A model generated the notes under the pieces. The model saw only the letters and a list, made by a program, of their open reading frames with translations. It was not told the DNA's origin and did no database searches. Shown piece by piece: positions 17,576-25,411 of a DNA stretch of 64,000 nucleotides. A program made the translations under genes and the position numbers. How positions within the stretch are numbered: position 1 is the first letter of the stretch; the number at the start of each line of letters is the position of its first letter. The stretch comes from Paenibacillus albus (lineage in GTDB: Bacteria > Bacillota > Bacilli > Paenibacillales > Paenibacillaceae), in assembly GCF_003952225.1 (NCBI RefSeq), contig NZ_CP034437.1, forward strand, positions 3,344,501 through 3,408,500, given 5' to 3'.

Positions 17576-20500
17576 ATGAACCAAACCGGGGATAAGCGGC
17601 AGCGGTTCGAGCTGCTGCTCAAGCAAGCCGAGCTGCCGCAGCAAATGACAGATGAGCATTTTGGCGACGCCTATATAGACAAAGTGATCGTAAGCCGGAG
17701 TAACCGGGAGTGGACGTTTTGCATACGCAAAGCGTCTTTGGTTCCTTTACCGGCTTTTACTGTTTTTTGTCGCAGCGTACAAGCGAAGTTCACCCATATC
17801 GCTCAAATTTCGTTCCAGTTTCAGTTCGGTGAAGATGTACAGAAGGAAGAAATCGTCGAAGCTTACTGGGCGGCATTCGTGGAGTGGCTGCAGCATAGCA
17901 ATCCATCGGTAAACGGCTGGATCAGCAAGTCGAAGATGGACGTATCCGGCGATGTCATCACACTGCATTTGATGGATGAAATGGGACTTGAGCTTGCGCG
18001 GAAAAAGAAGATCGACGAACTGGCGGTAGATTTTTATCAGCAGCAGTTCTCTGTGACTTGCCGTGTGAAGCTGGTCGTTGCCGAATCGAATCAAGAGGTG
18101 TTCGAGGAGTTCAATCAGAAACGGGTCATTGAAGAGCGCGAAGTGCTCGAAGCTATGATGACGGCAAGCGTACCAGAGGAGCCAGAGCTCGATGAAGGCG
18201 ATGTGCGTCTAGTCGTCGGTTATGACATTCGCGATGCGGCTGTTCCAATCATGAACGTCGTCGAGGAAGAGAAGAAAGTAACCGTTCAAGGTACTGTCTT
18301 CGGGTTAGAAGAGAAGGAGCTGCGTAACGGCAGCACGCTGTTTACGTTCAATGTGACTGACTTTACAGATTCAATCGCAATGAAAATGTTCGCTAAGACG
18401 AAGGAAGATGTTAAAGTCCTGAAGCAGCTTGCAAACGGCAAGTGGGTCAAAGCACGCGGGCGCGTAGAGTACGACCGATTCATGATGGAGCCTGAGCTTA
18501 TCATGATGCCTTCCGATTTGCATGAAGTCGTTGCGCCGAAAGAAGCGAAGGATGATGCGGAAGAGAAACGCGTCGAATTCCATTTGCATACCACGATGAG
18601 TACGATGGATGCGATAACTTCAGTCGATACGTACATCAAGCAAGCGGCAAAATGGGGCCACAAAGCAATTGCGATTACGGATCACGGCAACGTACAGTGT
18701 TATCCGGAAGCAGCGAAAGCGGCGAAAAAGCATGGAATCAAAGTGTTGTTCGGACTCGAAGCGAACGTCGTCAACGATGCCATTCCAATGGTGATGAATC
18801 CTCGTGAAGAGTTGATGCATACGGCCGAATATGTTGTTTTCGACGTGGAGACCACCGGTCTATCTGTTGTAAATAACAAAATTATCGAGCTTGCCGGCGT
18901 GAAGATGCACGAAGGCAAAGAAATCGGACGATTCTCGACTTTCATTAATCCTCATGAAGACATTCCATACAATATTCAGCAGCTCACGAACATTACGAAC
19001 GAGATGGTTGCGGATGCGCCTGAGCTAAGTGAGAAGATAGGCGAATTCATTGATTTTATCGGCGATTCCATCCTGGTCGCTCATAATGCACGGTTCGATA
19101 TGGGCTTTCTCCAGGCGGCATGCAAGCTGCACGGTTTGCCGGAAGTGAAGAACCCGGTTCTGGATACGCTGGAGCTTGCCCGCTTCTTGCATCCATCTAT
19201 GAAGAATCATAGGCTGAATACATTAGCGGATAAATATAAAATCAGTCTTGAGAACCATCACCGTGCCATCGATGACTCCATCGCGCTTGGCGGGGTGTTG
19301 TTCGGACTTATTGGAGATTGTGCGGCCCGCAATATTACGGGTCTGCAGATGCTGAATGACTATGTAGGGCTTGATCTCTCGAATATGCGTCCGTTCCACT
19401 GCTGTATCTACGCACTGAACGGGACAGGCAAGAAGAACTTATTCAAACTTATATCGATGTCACATACGCAGCATTTTAAACGGGTCGCAACCATTCCGAA
19501 GAGTAAGCTGACGGACCTTCGCGAAGGTCTTCTCATTATCTCGGGTTGCGAGAAAGGCGAATTCTTCGAGGCGGTTATGAACAAATCGGTCGAGGAAGCC
19601 GAAGAGGTTGCGCATTATTATGACGTGCTGGAAATTCAGCCGGTAACTTTCTATATGCATCTCGTGGAGAAAGGCTTTGTAGCCAGCCGCGCTGAGATCG
19701 AACAGGCTATTCGCCGCGTTTGCGAAATTGGCGATAAGCTCGGCAAGCCGGTCATCGCAACGGGAAATGTTCATTATCTGCATCAGCGGGACAAGCTGTT
19801 CCGGGACATAACGATACACGGCATTACGGGGTTCAGTCCACTCAAGGACATTCAGAAGCCGGATGCGCATTTCCGCACGACTAAGGAGATGCTTGAGGAA
19901 TTTGCGTTCCTCGGTGAAGCACGAGCTCATGAAGTCGTTGTCAAAAACACATCTGAGCTTGCTGATCGCTTCGAGGAATATAGCATGTTCCCGCCGAAGC
20001 TGTTCGTTCCGATCCTTGAAGGAGCGGACGAAGAGATGCGTAATACATGCTATGATACGGCACGCCAGCTTTATGGTGAACCGATCCCAGAAGTCGTTGT
20101 AGAGCGTCTGGAGCGGGAGCTCGTGCCAATAACGAAAGCAGGCTTCGCGGCCAACTATCTTATCTCGGCTCGACTTGTTAAGAAATCGAACGCAGACGGC
20201 TACTTGGTTGGTTCCCGTGGTTCCGTAGGCTCGTCCGTTGTAGCGACATTCCTCGGAATTTCCGAGGTTAACCCGCTTCCGGCGCACTATACTTGTTTGA
20301 ATTCGGAATGCAAATACAGTGAATTTTTCCTTGACGGCAGTTATCCGAGCGGCTTCGATCTTCCGAATAAAATATGCCCGAATTGCGCTCAGCCGCTCAA
20401 AGGTGAAGGCCAGGATATTCCGTTCGAAACGTTCCTAGGCTTCAAAGGCGATAAAGTTCCCGATATCGATCTTAACTTCTCTGGTGAGTACCAGCCGATT

Positions 20501-21883
20501 GCGCATAACTTTACGAAGGAAATGTTTGGGCCGGAGAACGTATATCGTGCCGGAACGATTGGTACGGTTGCTGAGAAAACGGCATATGGGTTTGCGAAGA
20601 AATACGAGGAATCCTATGGCAAAAAGTGGCGTGGAGCAGAGCTCGCACGACTCGCGAACGGCTGCACCGGGGTGAAGCGAAGCACCGGACAGCATCCGGG
20701 CGGTATTGTTGTAGTGCCTGATTACATCGAGGTAGAAGATGTGACCCCGGTACAGTTCCCTGCGGATGATGTGAATGCCGAGTGGAAAACAACGCATTTT
20801 GACTATCACGCCTTCGAGGATAACCTTCTCAAGCTGGATATACTCGGACACGATGACCCGACGATGATGCGGATGCTTCAGGATCTCACCGGCGTTGATC
20901 CAACGACGATTCCCATGAACGATCCGAAGGTTATGAGCATGTTTAGCTCGACGGAATCGCTTGGTGTCATGCCGGATCGGATTCGTTCCACGGTCGCCAC
21001 TTACGGTGTACCGGAGATGGGAACGAAGTTCGTTCGCCAGATGCTGGAAGAGACGAAGCCGCAGACTTTTGCCGACTTATTGCAAATTTCGGGCTTGTCT
21101 CATGGAACAGGCGTATGGCTCGGCAATGCGCAGGAACTGATCAAGAATCGAACTTGCACGATCAAGACCGTTATCGGCTGTCGTGACGATATTATGCTTT
21201 TCTTAATTTATAAAGCGGGCATGGATGCGGGTCTCGCGTTCAAAATCACGGAGAGCGTACGTAAAGGTAAGGGACTTACGCAAGAGTGGATCGAAGAGAT
21301 GAAGCGATGCAAAGTACCGCAGTGGTATATCGACTCCTGTCTGAAGATCGAGTATATGTTCCCGAAAGCGCATGCCGCGGCTTATGTCATTTCGGCAGTG
21401 CGTACTGCGTACTTCAAGCTTTATTACCCGATTCATTACTATGCGACGTACTTCTCAATTCGTGCGGAAGACTTCGACCTTGAGCTTCTCTGCCAAGGCT
21501 ACGAAGCAATCGGACGCCGACTAGGGGAAATTGAAGCAAAAGGCTTCACTGCAACGCCAAAAGAGAAGAACAGCGTCTCGCTGCTTGAGATGGCGCTCGA
21601 AATGACAGCGCGCGGCTTCACATTCAAGCCGGTCGATCTGTATCGCTCCGAAGCGACTCGGTTTATCGTCGACGGAACATCGCTGGTCCCGCCATTCGGC
21701 GCAATCAGCGGCATCGGCGAGAACGCGGCGAAGAACATCGCAGGCGCTCGCGACTTCGGTGAGTTCTTGTCCATAGAAGACTTCCAACAGAAATCGAAGG
21801 CTTCTAAGACGATCGTTGAGGTGCTGACGGGTATGGGCTGCTTCCGCGGCTTGCCGGAATCGAACCAATTGTCGTTGTTCTAA
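17576..21883 (+). CDS. polC: DNA polymerase III alpha subunit, Gram-positive PolC type
   Basis: Main replicative polymerase with built-in proofreading. The 1435-aa protein has N-terminal domains, an OB domain, a PHP domain starting near residue 330 (EFHLHTTMSTMDAI) that is split by a DnaQ-like 3'-5' exonuclease (VVFDVETTGLS near 420), a Cys4 zinc site (CLNSEC and CPNC, about 905-940) and the polymerase core (PDIDLNFSGEYQ near 960; HGTGVWLGNA near 1180). ATG 17576 follows GGGGGAG with 6-nt spacing. It is separated from proS by a terminator and followed by its own terminator, so it is probably transcribed alone. Confidence 0.98.
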   Translation: MNQTGDKRQRFELLLKQAELPQQMTDEHFGDAYIDKVIVSRSNREWTFCIRKASLVPLPAFTVFCRSVQAKFTHIAQISFQFQFGEDVQKEEIVEAYWAAFVEWLQHSNPSVNGWISKSKMDVSGDVITLHLMDEMGLELARKKKIDELAVDFYQQQFSVTCRVKLVVAESNQEVFEEFNQKRVIEEREVLEAMMTASVPEEPELDEGDVRLVVGYDIRDAAVPIMNVVEEEKKVTVQGTVFGLEEKELRNGSTLFTFNVTDFTDSIAMKMFAKTKEDVKVLKQLANGKWVKARGRVEYDRFMMEPELIMMPSDLHEVVAPKEAKDDAEEKRVEFHLHTTMSTMDAITSVDTYIKQAAKWGHKAIAITDHGNVQCYPEAAKAAKKHGIKVLFGLEANVVNDAIPMVMNPREELMHTAEYVVFDVETTGLSVVNNKIIELAGVKMHEGKEIGRFSTFINPHEDIPYNIQQLTNITNEMVADAPELSEKIGEFIDFIGDSILVAHNARFDMGFLQAACKLHGLPEVKNPVLDTLELARFLHPSMKNHRLNTLADKYKISLENHHRAIDDSIALGGVLFGLIGDCAARNITGLQMLNDYVGLDLSNMRPFHCCIYALNGTGKKNLFKLISMSHTQHFKRVATIPKSKLTDLREGLLIISGCEKGEFFEAVMNKSVEEAEEVAHYYDVLEIQPVTFYMHLVEKGFVASRAEIEQAIRRVCEIGDKLGKPVIATGNVHYLHQRDKLFRDITIHGITGFSPLKDIQKPDAHFRTTKEMLEEFAFLGEARAHEVVVKNTSELADRFEEYSMFPPKLFVPILEGADEEMRNTCYDTARQLYGEPIPEVVVERLERELVPITKAGFAANYLISARLVKKSNADGYLVGSRGSVGSSVVATFLGISEVNPLPAHYTCLNSECKYSEFFLDGSYPSGFDLPNKICPNCAQPLKGEGQDIPFETFLGFKGDKVPDIDLNFSGEYQPIAHNFTKEMFGPENVYRAGTIGTVAEKTAYGFAKKYEESYGKKWRGAELARLANGCTGVKRSTGQHPGGIVVVPDYIEVEDVTPVQFPADDVNAEWKTTHFDYHAFEDNLLKLDILGHDDPTMMRMLQDLTGVDPTTIPMNDPKVMSMFSSTESLGVMPDRIRSTVATYGVPEMGTKFVRQMLEETKPQTFADLLQISGLSHGTGVWLGNAQELIKNRTCTIKTVIGCRDDIMLFLIYKAGMDAGLAFKITESVRKGKGLTQEWIEEMKRCKVPQWYIDSCLKIEYMFPKAHAAAYVISAVRTAYFKLYYPIHYYATYFSIRAEDFDLELLCQGYEAIGRRLGEIEAKGFTATPKEKNSVSLLEMALEMTARGFTFKPVDLYRSEATRFIVDGTSLVPPFGAISGIGENAAKNIAGARDFGEFLSIEDFQQKSKASKTIVEVLTGMGCFRGLPESNQLSLF

Positions 21884-21901
21884 AAGATTGATAGCGGTGG
21901 G

Positions 21902-21933
21902 AAACCCGGTGCTGAGTTGGCACCGGGTTTTCT
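21902..21933 (+). terminator. Terminator after polC
   Basis: AAACCCGGTGC (21902-21912) pairs perfectly with GCACCGGGTTT (21920-21930), 7-nt loop, followed by a short T-run. Strong intrinsic terminator. Confidence 0.88.
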
Positions 21934-22044
21934 GATAGTGATGCTGAGAGGGACGAGTGCTCGAGTCGATGGGGGAGTGTTCGGTTCGCCGGAGGCGAAC
22001 GAGTCCCGCCAGATAATTGACTAATTTTTGGGTGCAGACGAAAA

Positions 22045-22325
22045 TGCCTATTAACGCGTCTGGGCCCGTTAGTTGAGGAAGATCAGCAGGTAATGAGAGT
22101 GCTGATAACCATGGCAATTGGTCTAACGTAACGTACAGCGTTTATTTGGTGTTTTTTCGCGCATCTGGCGCTCTAACGGTACCCAAAATAGTTATTGCCT
22201 AAATATTATCCCTAGATGGTCTAATTTACTGGCAATAAGGTTTTTATGTTCCGTTACATTTTCCAAGTCGTTGATGTTTGCCTTAATTAGGCGTCTGAGT
22301 TCCGTTAGAGGAAGAAGCACAGCAG
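22045..22325. repeat. Degenerate short-repeat zone
   Basis: A ~46-bp element beginning TGCCTATTAACGCGTCTG at 22045 recurs, diverged, at 22279 (TTGCCTTAATTAGGCGTCTG), both continuing through a CCGTTAG...GAGGAAGA core to AGCAG. Between them lie further partial copies sharing CTAACGG/CCGTTA and GCCTAA segments (for example 22195 and 22245). This looks like remnants of a dispersed intergenic repeat family. Confidence 0.6.
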
Positions 22326-22354
22326 AAGAGGCGTTTATTTAGCATGATCCATCC

Positions 22355-22870
22355 GCGACTAGCGCCCAACCGCAGCTGCCGAGGTACTCCGGCAGCTGCG
22401 GCCCTTGCCTGAAGCGAGTGGCAGCGGCGAGGGGCAAAGTGGGCAGGGGAGCGCGATTCGAAGGTGCAGCCGGAGAGTTTACGTGCCGCCTTTGAACTCG
22501 GAATGCTACCGCTCGGCGGTATAGTTCAAGCATTCCGCGTTCAACAGCGGCCGCAGGCGCACCTCCGAACGGAGCGACTTCCCTGCCCTATGTCCCTTCT
22601 GCGACTAGCGCCAAGCCGCAGCTAGCTGCCGAGGTTCTCCGGCAGCTGCGGCCCTTGCCTGAAGGAAGTGGCAGCGGCGAAGGGCGAAGTGGGCAGGGGA
22701 GCGCAGTTCGAAGGTGCAGCCGGAGAGTTTGCGTGCCGCCTTTGAACTCGGAATGCAACCGCTTGGCGGTATAGTTCAAGCATTCCGAGTTCAACAGCGG
22801 CCGCAGGCGCACCTCCGAACGGAGCGGGCATCCTGCCCAATGTCCCTTCCGCGACTAGCGCCTAACCGCG
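22355..22870. repeat. Tandem ~248-bp GC-rich palindromic repeat (two units plus a partial third)
   Basis: The motif GCGACTAGCGCC starts units at 22355, 22601 and 22851, giving periods of 246 and 250 bp; the third unit is lost after about 20 bases. Each unit contains a small hairpin, e.g. CGCAGCTGCCG (22371-22381) with CGGCAGCTGCG (22390-22400), and a larger nested one spanning about 22441-22588: GGGCAGGG with CCCTGCCC, TTCGAAGGTGC with GCACCTCCGAA, and TTGAACTCGGAATGC (22492-22506) with GCATTCCGCGTTCAA (22530-22544). In the second unit the last pair is a perfect 15-bp match. The content is clearly more GC-rich than its flanks. Confidence 0.85.
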
Positions 22871-22885
22871 CCACGAGCGCCCTTA

Positions 22886-22914
22886 TTGTCACCACATCAT
22901 GGTTATGGTATAAT
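22886..22914 (+). promoter_or_regulatory. Predicted sigma-A promoter of the rimP-nusA-infB operon
   Basis: TTGTCA (22886-22891), a 17-nt gap and a perfect TATAAT (22909-22914). It is the best vegetative promoter seen in the window and lies about 200 bases upstream of rimP. Confidence 0.8.
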
Positions 22915-22950
22915 CTTTCTGGTAATGCTGATGATACGACCTTTTCGCAG

Positions 22951-22980
22951 AAGAGTGGGGAAACCCACTCTTTACGTTTT
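22951..22980 (+). promoter_or_regulatory. Leader hairpin upstream of rimP (attenuator-like)
   Basis: AAGAGTGGG (22951-22959) and CCCACTCTT (22964-22972) form a perfect 9-bp stem with a GAAA loop, about 30 nt after the predicted transcription start and followed by TACGTTTT. The position and form suggest an early terminator/attenuator controlling the rimP-nusA-infB operon, possibly by NusA feedback. That role is inference. Confidence 0.6.
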
Positions 22981-23118
22981 GTCTGCACCTTTTTCGCCAT
23001 ACAGAATGTATAATGACCCGCATCTCGCATGAGGGTTGATATTCAGCTGAACTAAATTGAACTGCCAGTAACGCCGCCTCTTGCGTGGCGAACAGCTGCA
23101 GTGGGAGGTACATCGTTT

Positions 23119-23583
23119 TTGAACACAGCTACGATCAAAACGGCAGTTGAGGAAATGGTAAAGCCGTTCCTCGATGAAAATGGATTTGAACTCGTTGACG
23201 TCGAGTATGTAAAGGAAGGCAGCAACTGGTTCCTACGGGTTTACGTCGACAAACTAGAAGGCCACATCGACATTGATGAGTGCGGCCGCATTAGTGAACA
23301 TTTAAGTGAAAAGCTTGATGAGAACGATCCGATTTCGGATGCTTACTTCCTGGAAGTATCCTCGCCAGGTGCGGAACGTCCGCTGAAGAAGCCGGAGGAT
23401 GTCCACAAATCCGTGGGCAAGCATGTCTTTGTTACAACTTATGAGCCGATTGGCGGCTTGAAGGAGTTTGAAGGTACACTGCTTTCTTTTGACGGTGAAG
23501 AGGTTGTTGTGGAAATTGGCAAGAAGAAACATGCAATTCCTTACGCGAAAGTAGCAAGTGCCCGTTTAGCCATCATTTTCTAG
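23119..23583 (+). CDS. rimP: Ribosome maturation factor RimP
   Basis: Assists 30S subunit assembly. The 154-aa protein has the N-terminal [38 protein letters not shown] and the RimP signature [14 protein letters not shown]. The open frame starts with GTG at 23101, but the GGGAGGT at 23103-23109 overlaps that codon. TTG 23119 is 9 nt after it and gives a normal N-terminus. It is the first gene of the operon continuing to nusA and infB. Confidence 0.95.
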   Translation: MNTATIKTAVEEMVKPFLDENGFELVDVEYVKEGSNWFLRVYVDKLEGHIDIDECGRISEHLSEKLDENDPISDAYFLEVSSPGAERPLKKPEDVHKSVGKHVFVTTYEPIGGLKEFEGTLLSFDGEEVVVEIGKKKHAIPYAKVASARLAIIF

Positions 23584-23645
23584 TTTTGAGAATGAAGGCA
23601 TGAATATAACGTTAGGGAACCATTGAAAGGGGGAACTCATTTCCA

Positions 23646-24743
23646 ATGAGCAGTGAATTTATTGAAGCATTGTCGGAAATCGAAAGAGAGAAAGGGATCA
23701 GCAAAGATATTTTGCTGGAAGCGATCGAGGCTGCCCTGATTTCGAGCTACAAACGCAATTTTAATACCGCCCAAAACGTACGTGTTGATATCAACCGATT
23801 TACTGGTGTCATTAAAGTGTATGCACGCAAAACAGTCGTGGAGGACGTTCTGGACCCGCGCCTTGAAATTTCCGTGGAAGCATCCCGAGAAATTAACCCG
23901 CACTATCAGCTTGATGATATCGCAGAAATCGAAGTAACACCTCGTGACTTCGGCCGGATTGCCGCACAAACGGCGAAACAAGTCGTTACGCAGCGTATCC
24001 GTGAAGCAGAGCGCGGCCTAATCTACAATGCTTTCATCGATAAAGAAGAAGACATTGTGAACGGGATTGTTCAGCGTCAAGACGTTCGTAACTTGTTTAT
24101 CGACCTCGGTAAAGTAGAAGCGGTGCTGCCGCTCACAGAGCTTATGCCGACTGATAAATTCAAGCATGGCGATCGTGTAAAATCGTTCATCACGAAGGTC
24201 GAGAATACGACGAAGGGACCGCAAATTTTCCTTTCGCGTACACACCCGGGCCTGCTTAAGCGTCTGTTTGAACTTGAAGTGCCGGAAATTTATGACGGTG
24301 TCGTAGAAATTCGTTCCGTTGCACGTGAAGCGGGCTTCCGTTCTAAGATCGCGGTACATTCGCGCAACGCGGAAGTAGATCCAGTAGGTTCATGCGTAGG
24401 TCAAAAAGGGATGCGTGTGCAAACGATCGTTACGGAGCTGAAGGGCGAGAAGATTGATATCGTTCGTTGGTCCGAGAGCGTCGAAGAATATGTTGCAAAT
24501 GCACTGAGCCCTTCGAAAGTAATCGAAGTAATCGTGTATGAGCAAGAGAAGATGGCGCGTGTAATCGTGCCGGATTATCAATTATCGCTTGCGATTGGTA
24601 TCAAAGGTCAGAACGCTCGCCTTGCTGCGAAGCTGACGGGCTGGAAGATTGATATTAAGAGCGAGACTCAGGCTGAACAAGAGTTTGGTCGTCCAAAATC
24701 GCAAGTAGGCACGATGCACCAGGATTCCGTCTCCATCGACTAA
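23646..24743 (+). CDS. nusA: Transcription termination/antitermination factor NusA
   Basis: Binds RNA polymerase and nascent RNA, affecting pausing, termination and folding. The 365-aa protein has the N-terminal polymerase-binding domain (about 1-125), an S1 domain (about 130-200) and two KH domains, with CVGQKGMRVQTIVTELKGEKIDIV and GIKGQNARLAAKLTGWKIDI. Like other Gram-positive NusA proteins it lacks the C-terminal acidic repeats of E. coli. A GGGGG ribosome-binding site precedes the ATG. Confidence 0.97.
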   Translation: MSSEFIEALSEIEREKGISKDILLEAIEAALISSYKRNFNTAQNVRVDINRFTGVIKVYARKTVVEDVLDPRLEISVEASREINPHYQLDDIAEIEVTPRDFGRIAAQTAKQVVTQRIREAERGLIYNAFIDKEEDIVNGIVQRQDVRNLFIDLGKVEAVLPLTELMPTDKFKHGDRVKSFITKVENTTKGPQIFLSRTHPGLLKRLFELEVPEIYDGVVEIRSVAREAGFRSKIAVHSRNAEVDPVGSCVGQKGMRVQTIVTELKGEKIDIVRWSESVEEYVANALSPSKVIEVIVYEQEKMARVIVPDYQLSLAIGIKGQNARLAAKLTGWKIDIKSETQAEQEFGRPKSQVGTMHQDSVSID

Positions 24744-24771
24744 TTTTTTATAGCCGTGTTCAGGGGGATGT

Positions 24772-25095
24772 ATGGTGAGACCTAGAAAAATACCACTACG
24801 CAAATGTGTAGCTTGCCAGCAAATGATGCCTAAGAAGGAATTGATTCGTGTCGTTCGGACTCCGGACGAGGCGGTATTGATTGACCTGACCGGCAAGAAG
24901 GCAGGGCGTGGCGCGTATCTGTGCGGTAAAGTGTCTTGCTTCAAGCTTGCGAAGAAGAGCAGAGCGCTGGATCGGGCACTGAAACAGACTGTCGGCATCG
25001 AAATCTATGATCAATTGGAACAGGATTTTATAGCTGTCGAGGATACGTTTAATGCGAACAAGGATGCGATGGATGACGATGACGAAGAAGCATAA
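24772..25095 (+). CDS. rnpM: YlxR-family RNA-binding protein RnpM
   Basis: Small basic protein of the YlxR/DUF448 family; in B. subtilis it binds RNase P RNA and modulates its activity. The 107-aa protein shows the family opening RKCVACQQMMPKKELIRVVR and the GRGAYLCG motif, ending in an acidic tail. It lies between nusA and ylxQ as in other Bacillota, and its end overlaps the next gene. Confidence 0.93.
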   Translation: MVRPRKIPLRKCVACQQMMPKKELIRVVRTPDEAVLIDLTGKKAGRGAYLCGKVSCFKLAKKSRALDRALKQTVGIEIYDQLEQDFIAVEDTFNANKDAMDDDDEEA

Positions 25096-25411
25096 AGCAC
25101 TATCCTTACTCGGCATGGCGATGCGAGCAGGCAAGCTCGTGACCGGGGATGAAACCGTACTGAAGGCGGTTAAGCAAGGAAAAGCAAAAATCGTCATAGT
25201 TGCCGCAGATGCATCAGATAATACAAAGAAAAAGTTTCGGGACAAATGTGCCACCTACAATGTCAAGCTACTTGAAGCATTTGACCGGATTACGATCGGG
25301 GAAGCGATTGGCAAGTCGGAGCGAGTGCTGCTCGGCGTAACCGATGCAGGCTTCTCAAAGAGCATCGAACAGAGCTTAAGTGAACCTTCGGAGGTGGAGT
25401 ATATTGACTAA
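25073..25411 (+). CDS. ylxQ: L7Ae-family ribosomal-like protein YlxQ
   Basis: Probable K-turn RNA-binding protein of the L7Ae/L30e/Gadd45 family; its ribosome role is not firmly known. The 112-aa protein includes [20 protein letters not shown] and a conserved [17 protein letters not shown] core. I chose ATG 25073, 8 nt after AAGGA inside rnpM; ATG 25079 is possible and the frame is open from 25052. It overlaps rnpM by 23 bases and infB by 8. Confidence 0.9.
   Translation: MTMTKKHKALSLLGMAMRAGKLVTGDETVLKAVKQGKAKIVIVAADASDNTKKKFRDKCATYNVKLLEAFDRITIGEAIGKSERVLLGVTDAGFSKSIEQSLSEPSEVEYID

Larger units (their letters stand above)
21934..23118 (+). other. Gene-free repeat island between polC and rimP
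   Basis: About 1.2 kb with no convincing coding frame on either strand. It is made of an AT-richer zone of degenerate short repeats (to about 22345), two tandem GC-rich palindromic units (22355-22850) plus the start of a third, and then the rimP promoter and leader. Several minus-strand frames of 60-80 codons exist in the GC-rich units, but they share the repeat, have no good ribosome-binding site and look like by-products of composition. Confidence 0.85.

Noticed and set aside
22339-22840. Minus-strand frames of 64-74 codons in the polC-rimP repeat units
   Set aside because: Near-identical products in each repeat copy, no ribosome-binding sites, and the arms of the palindromes explain their composition.
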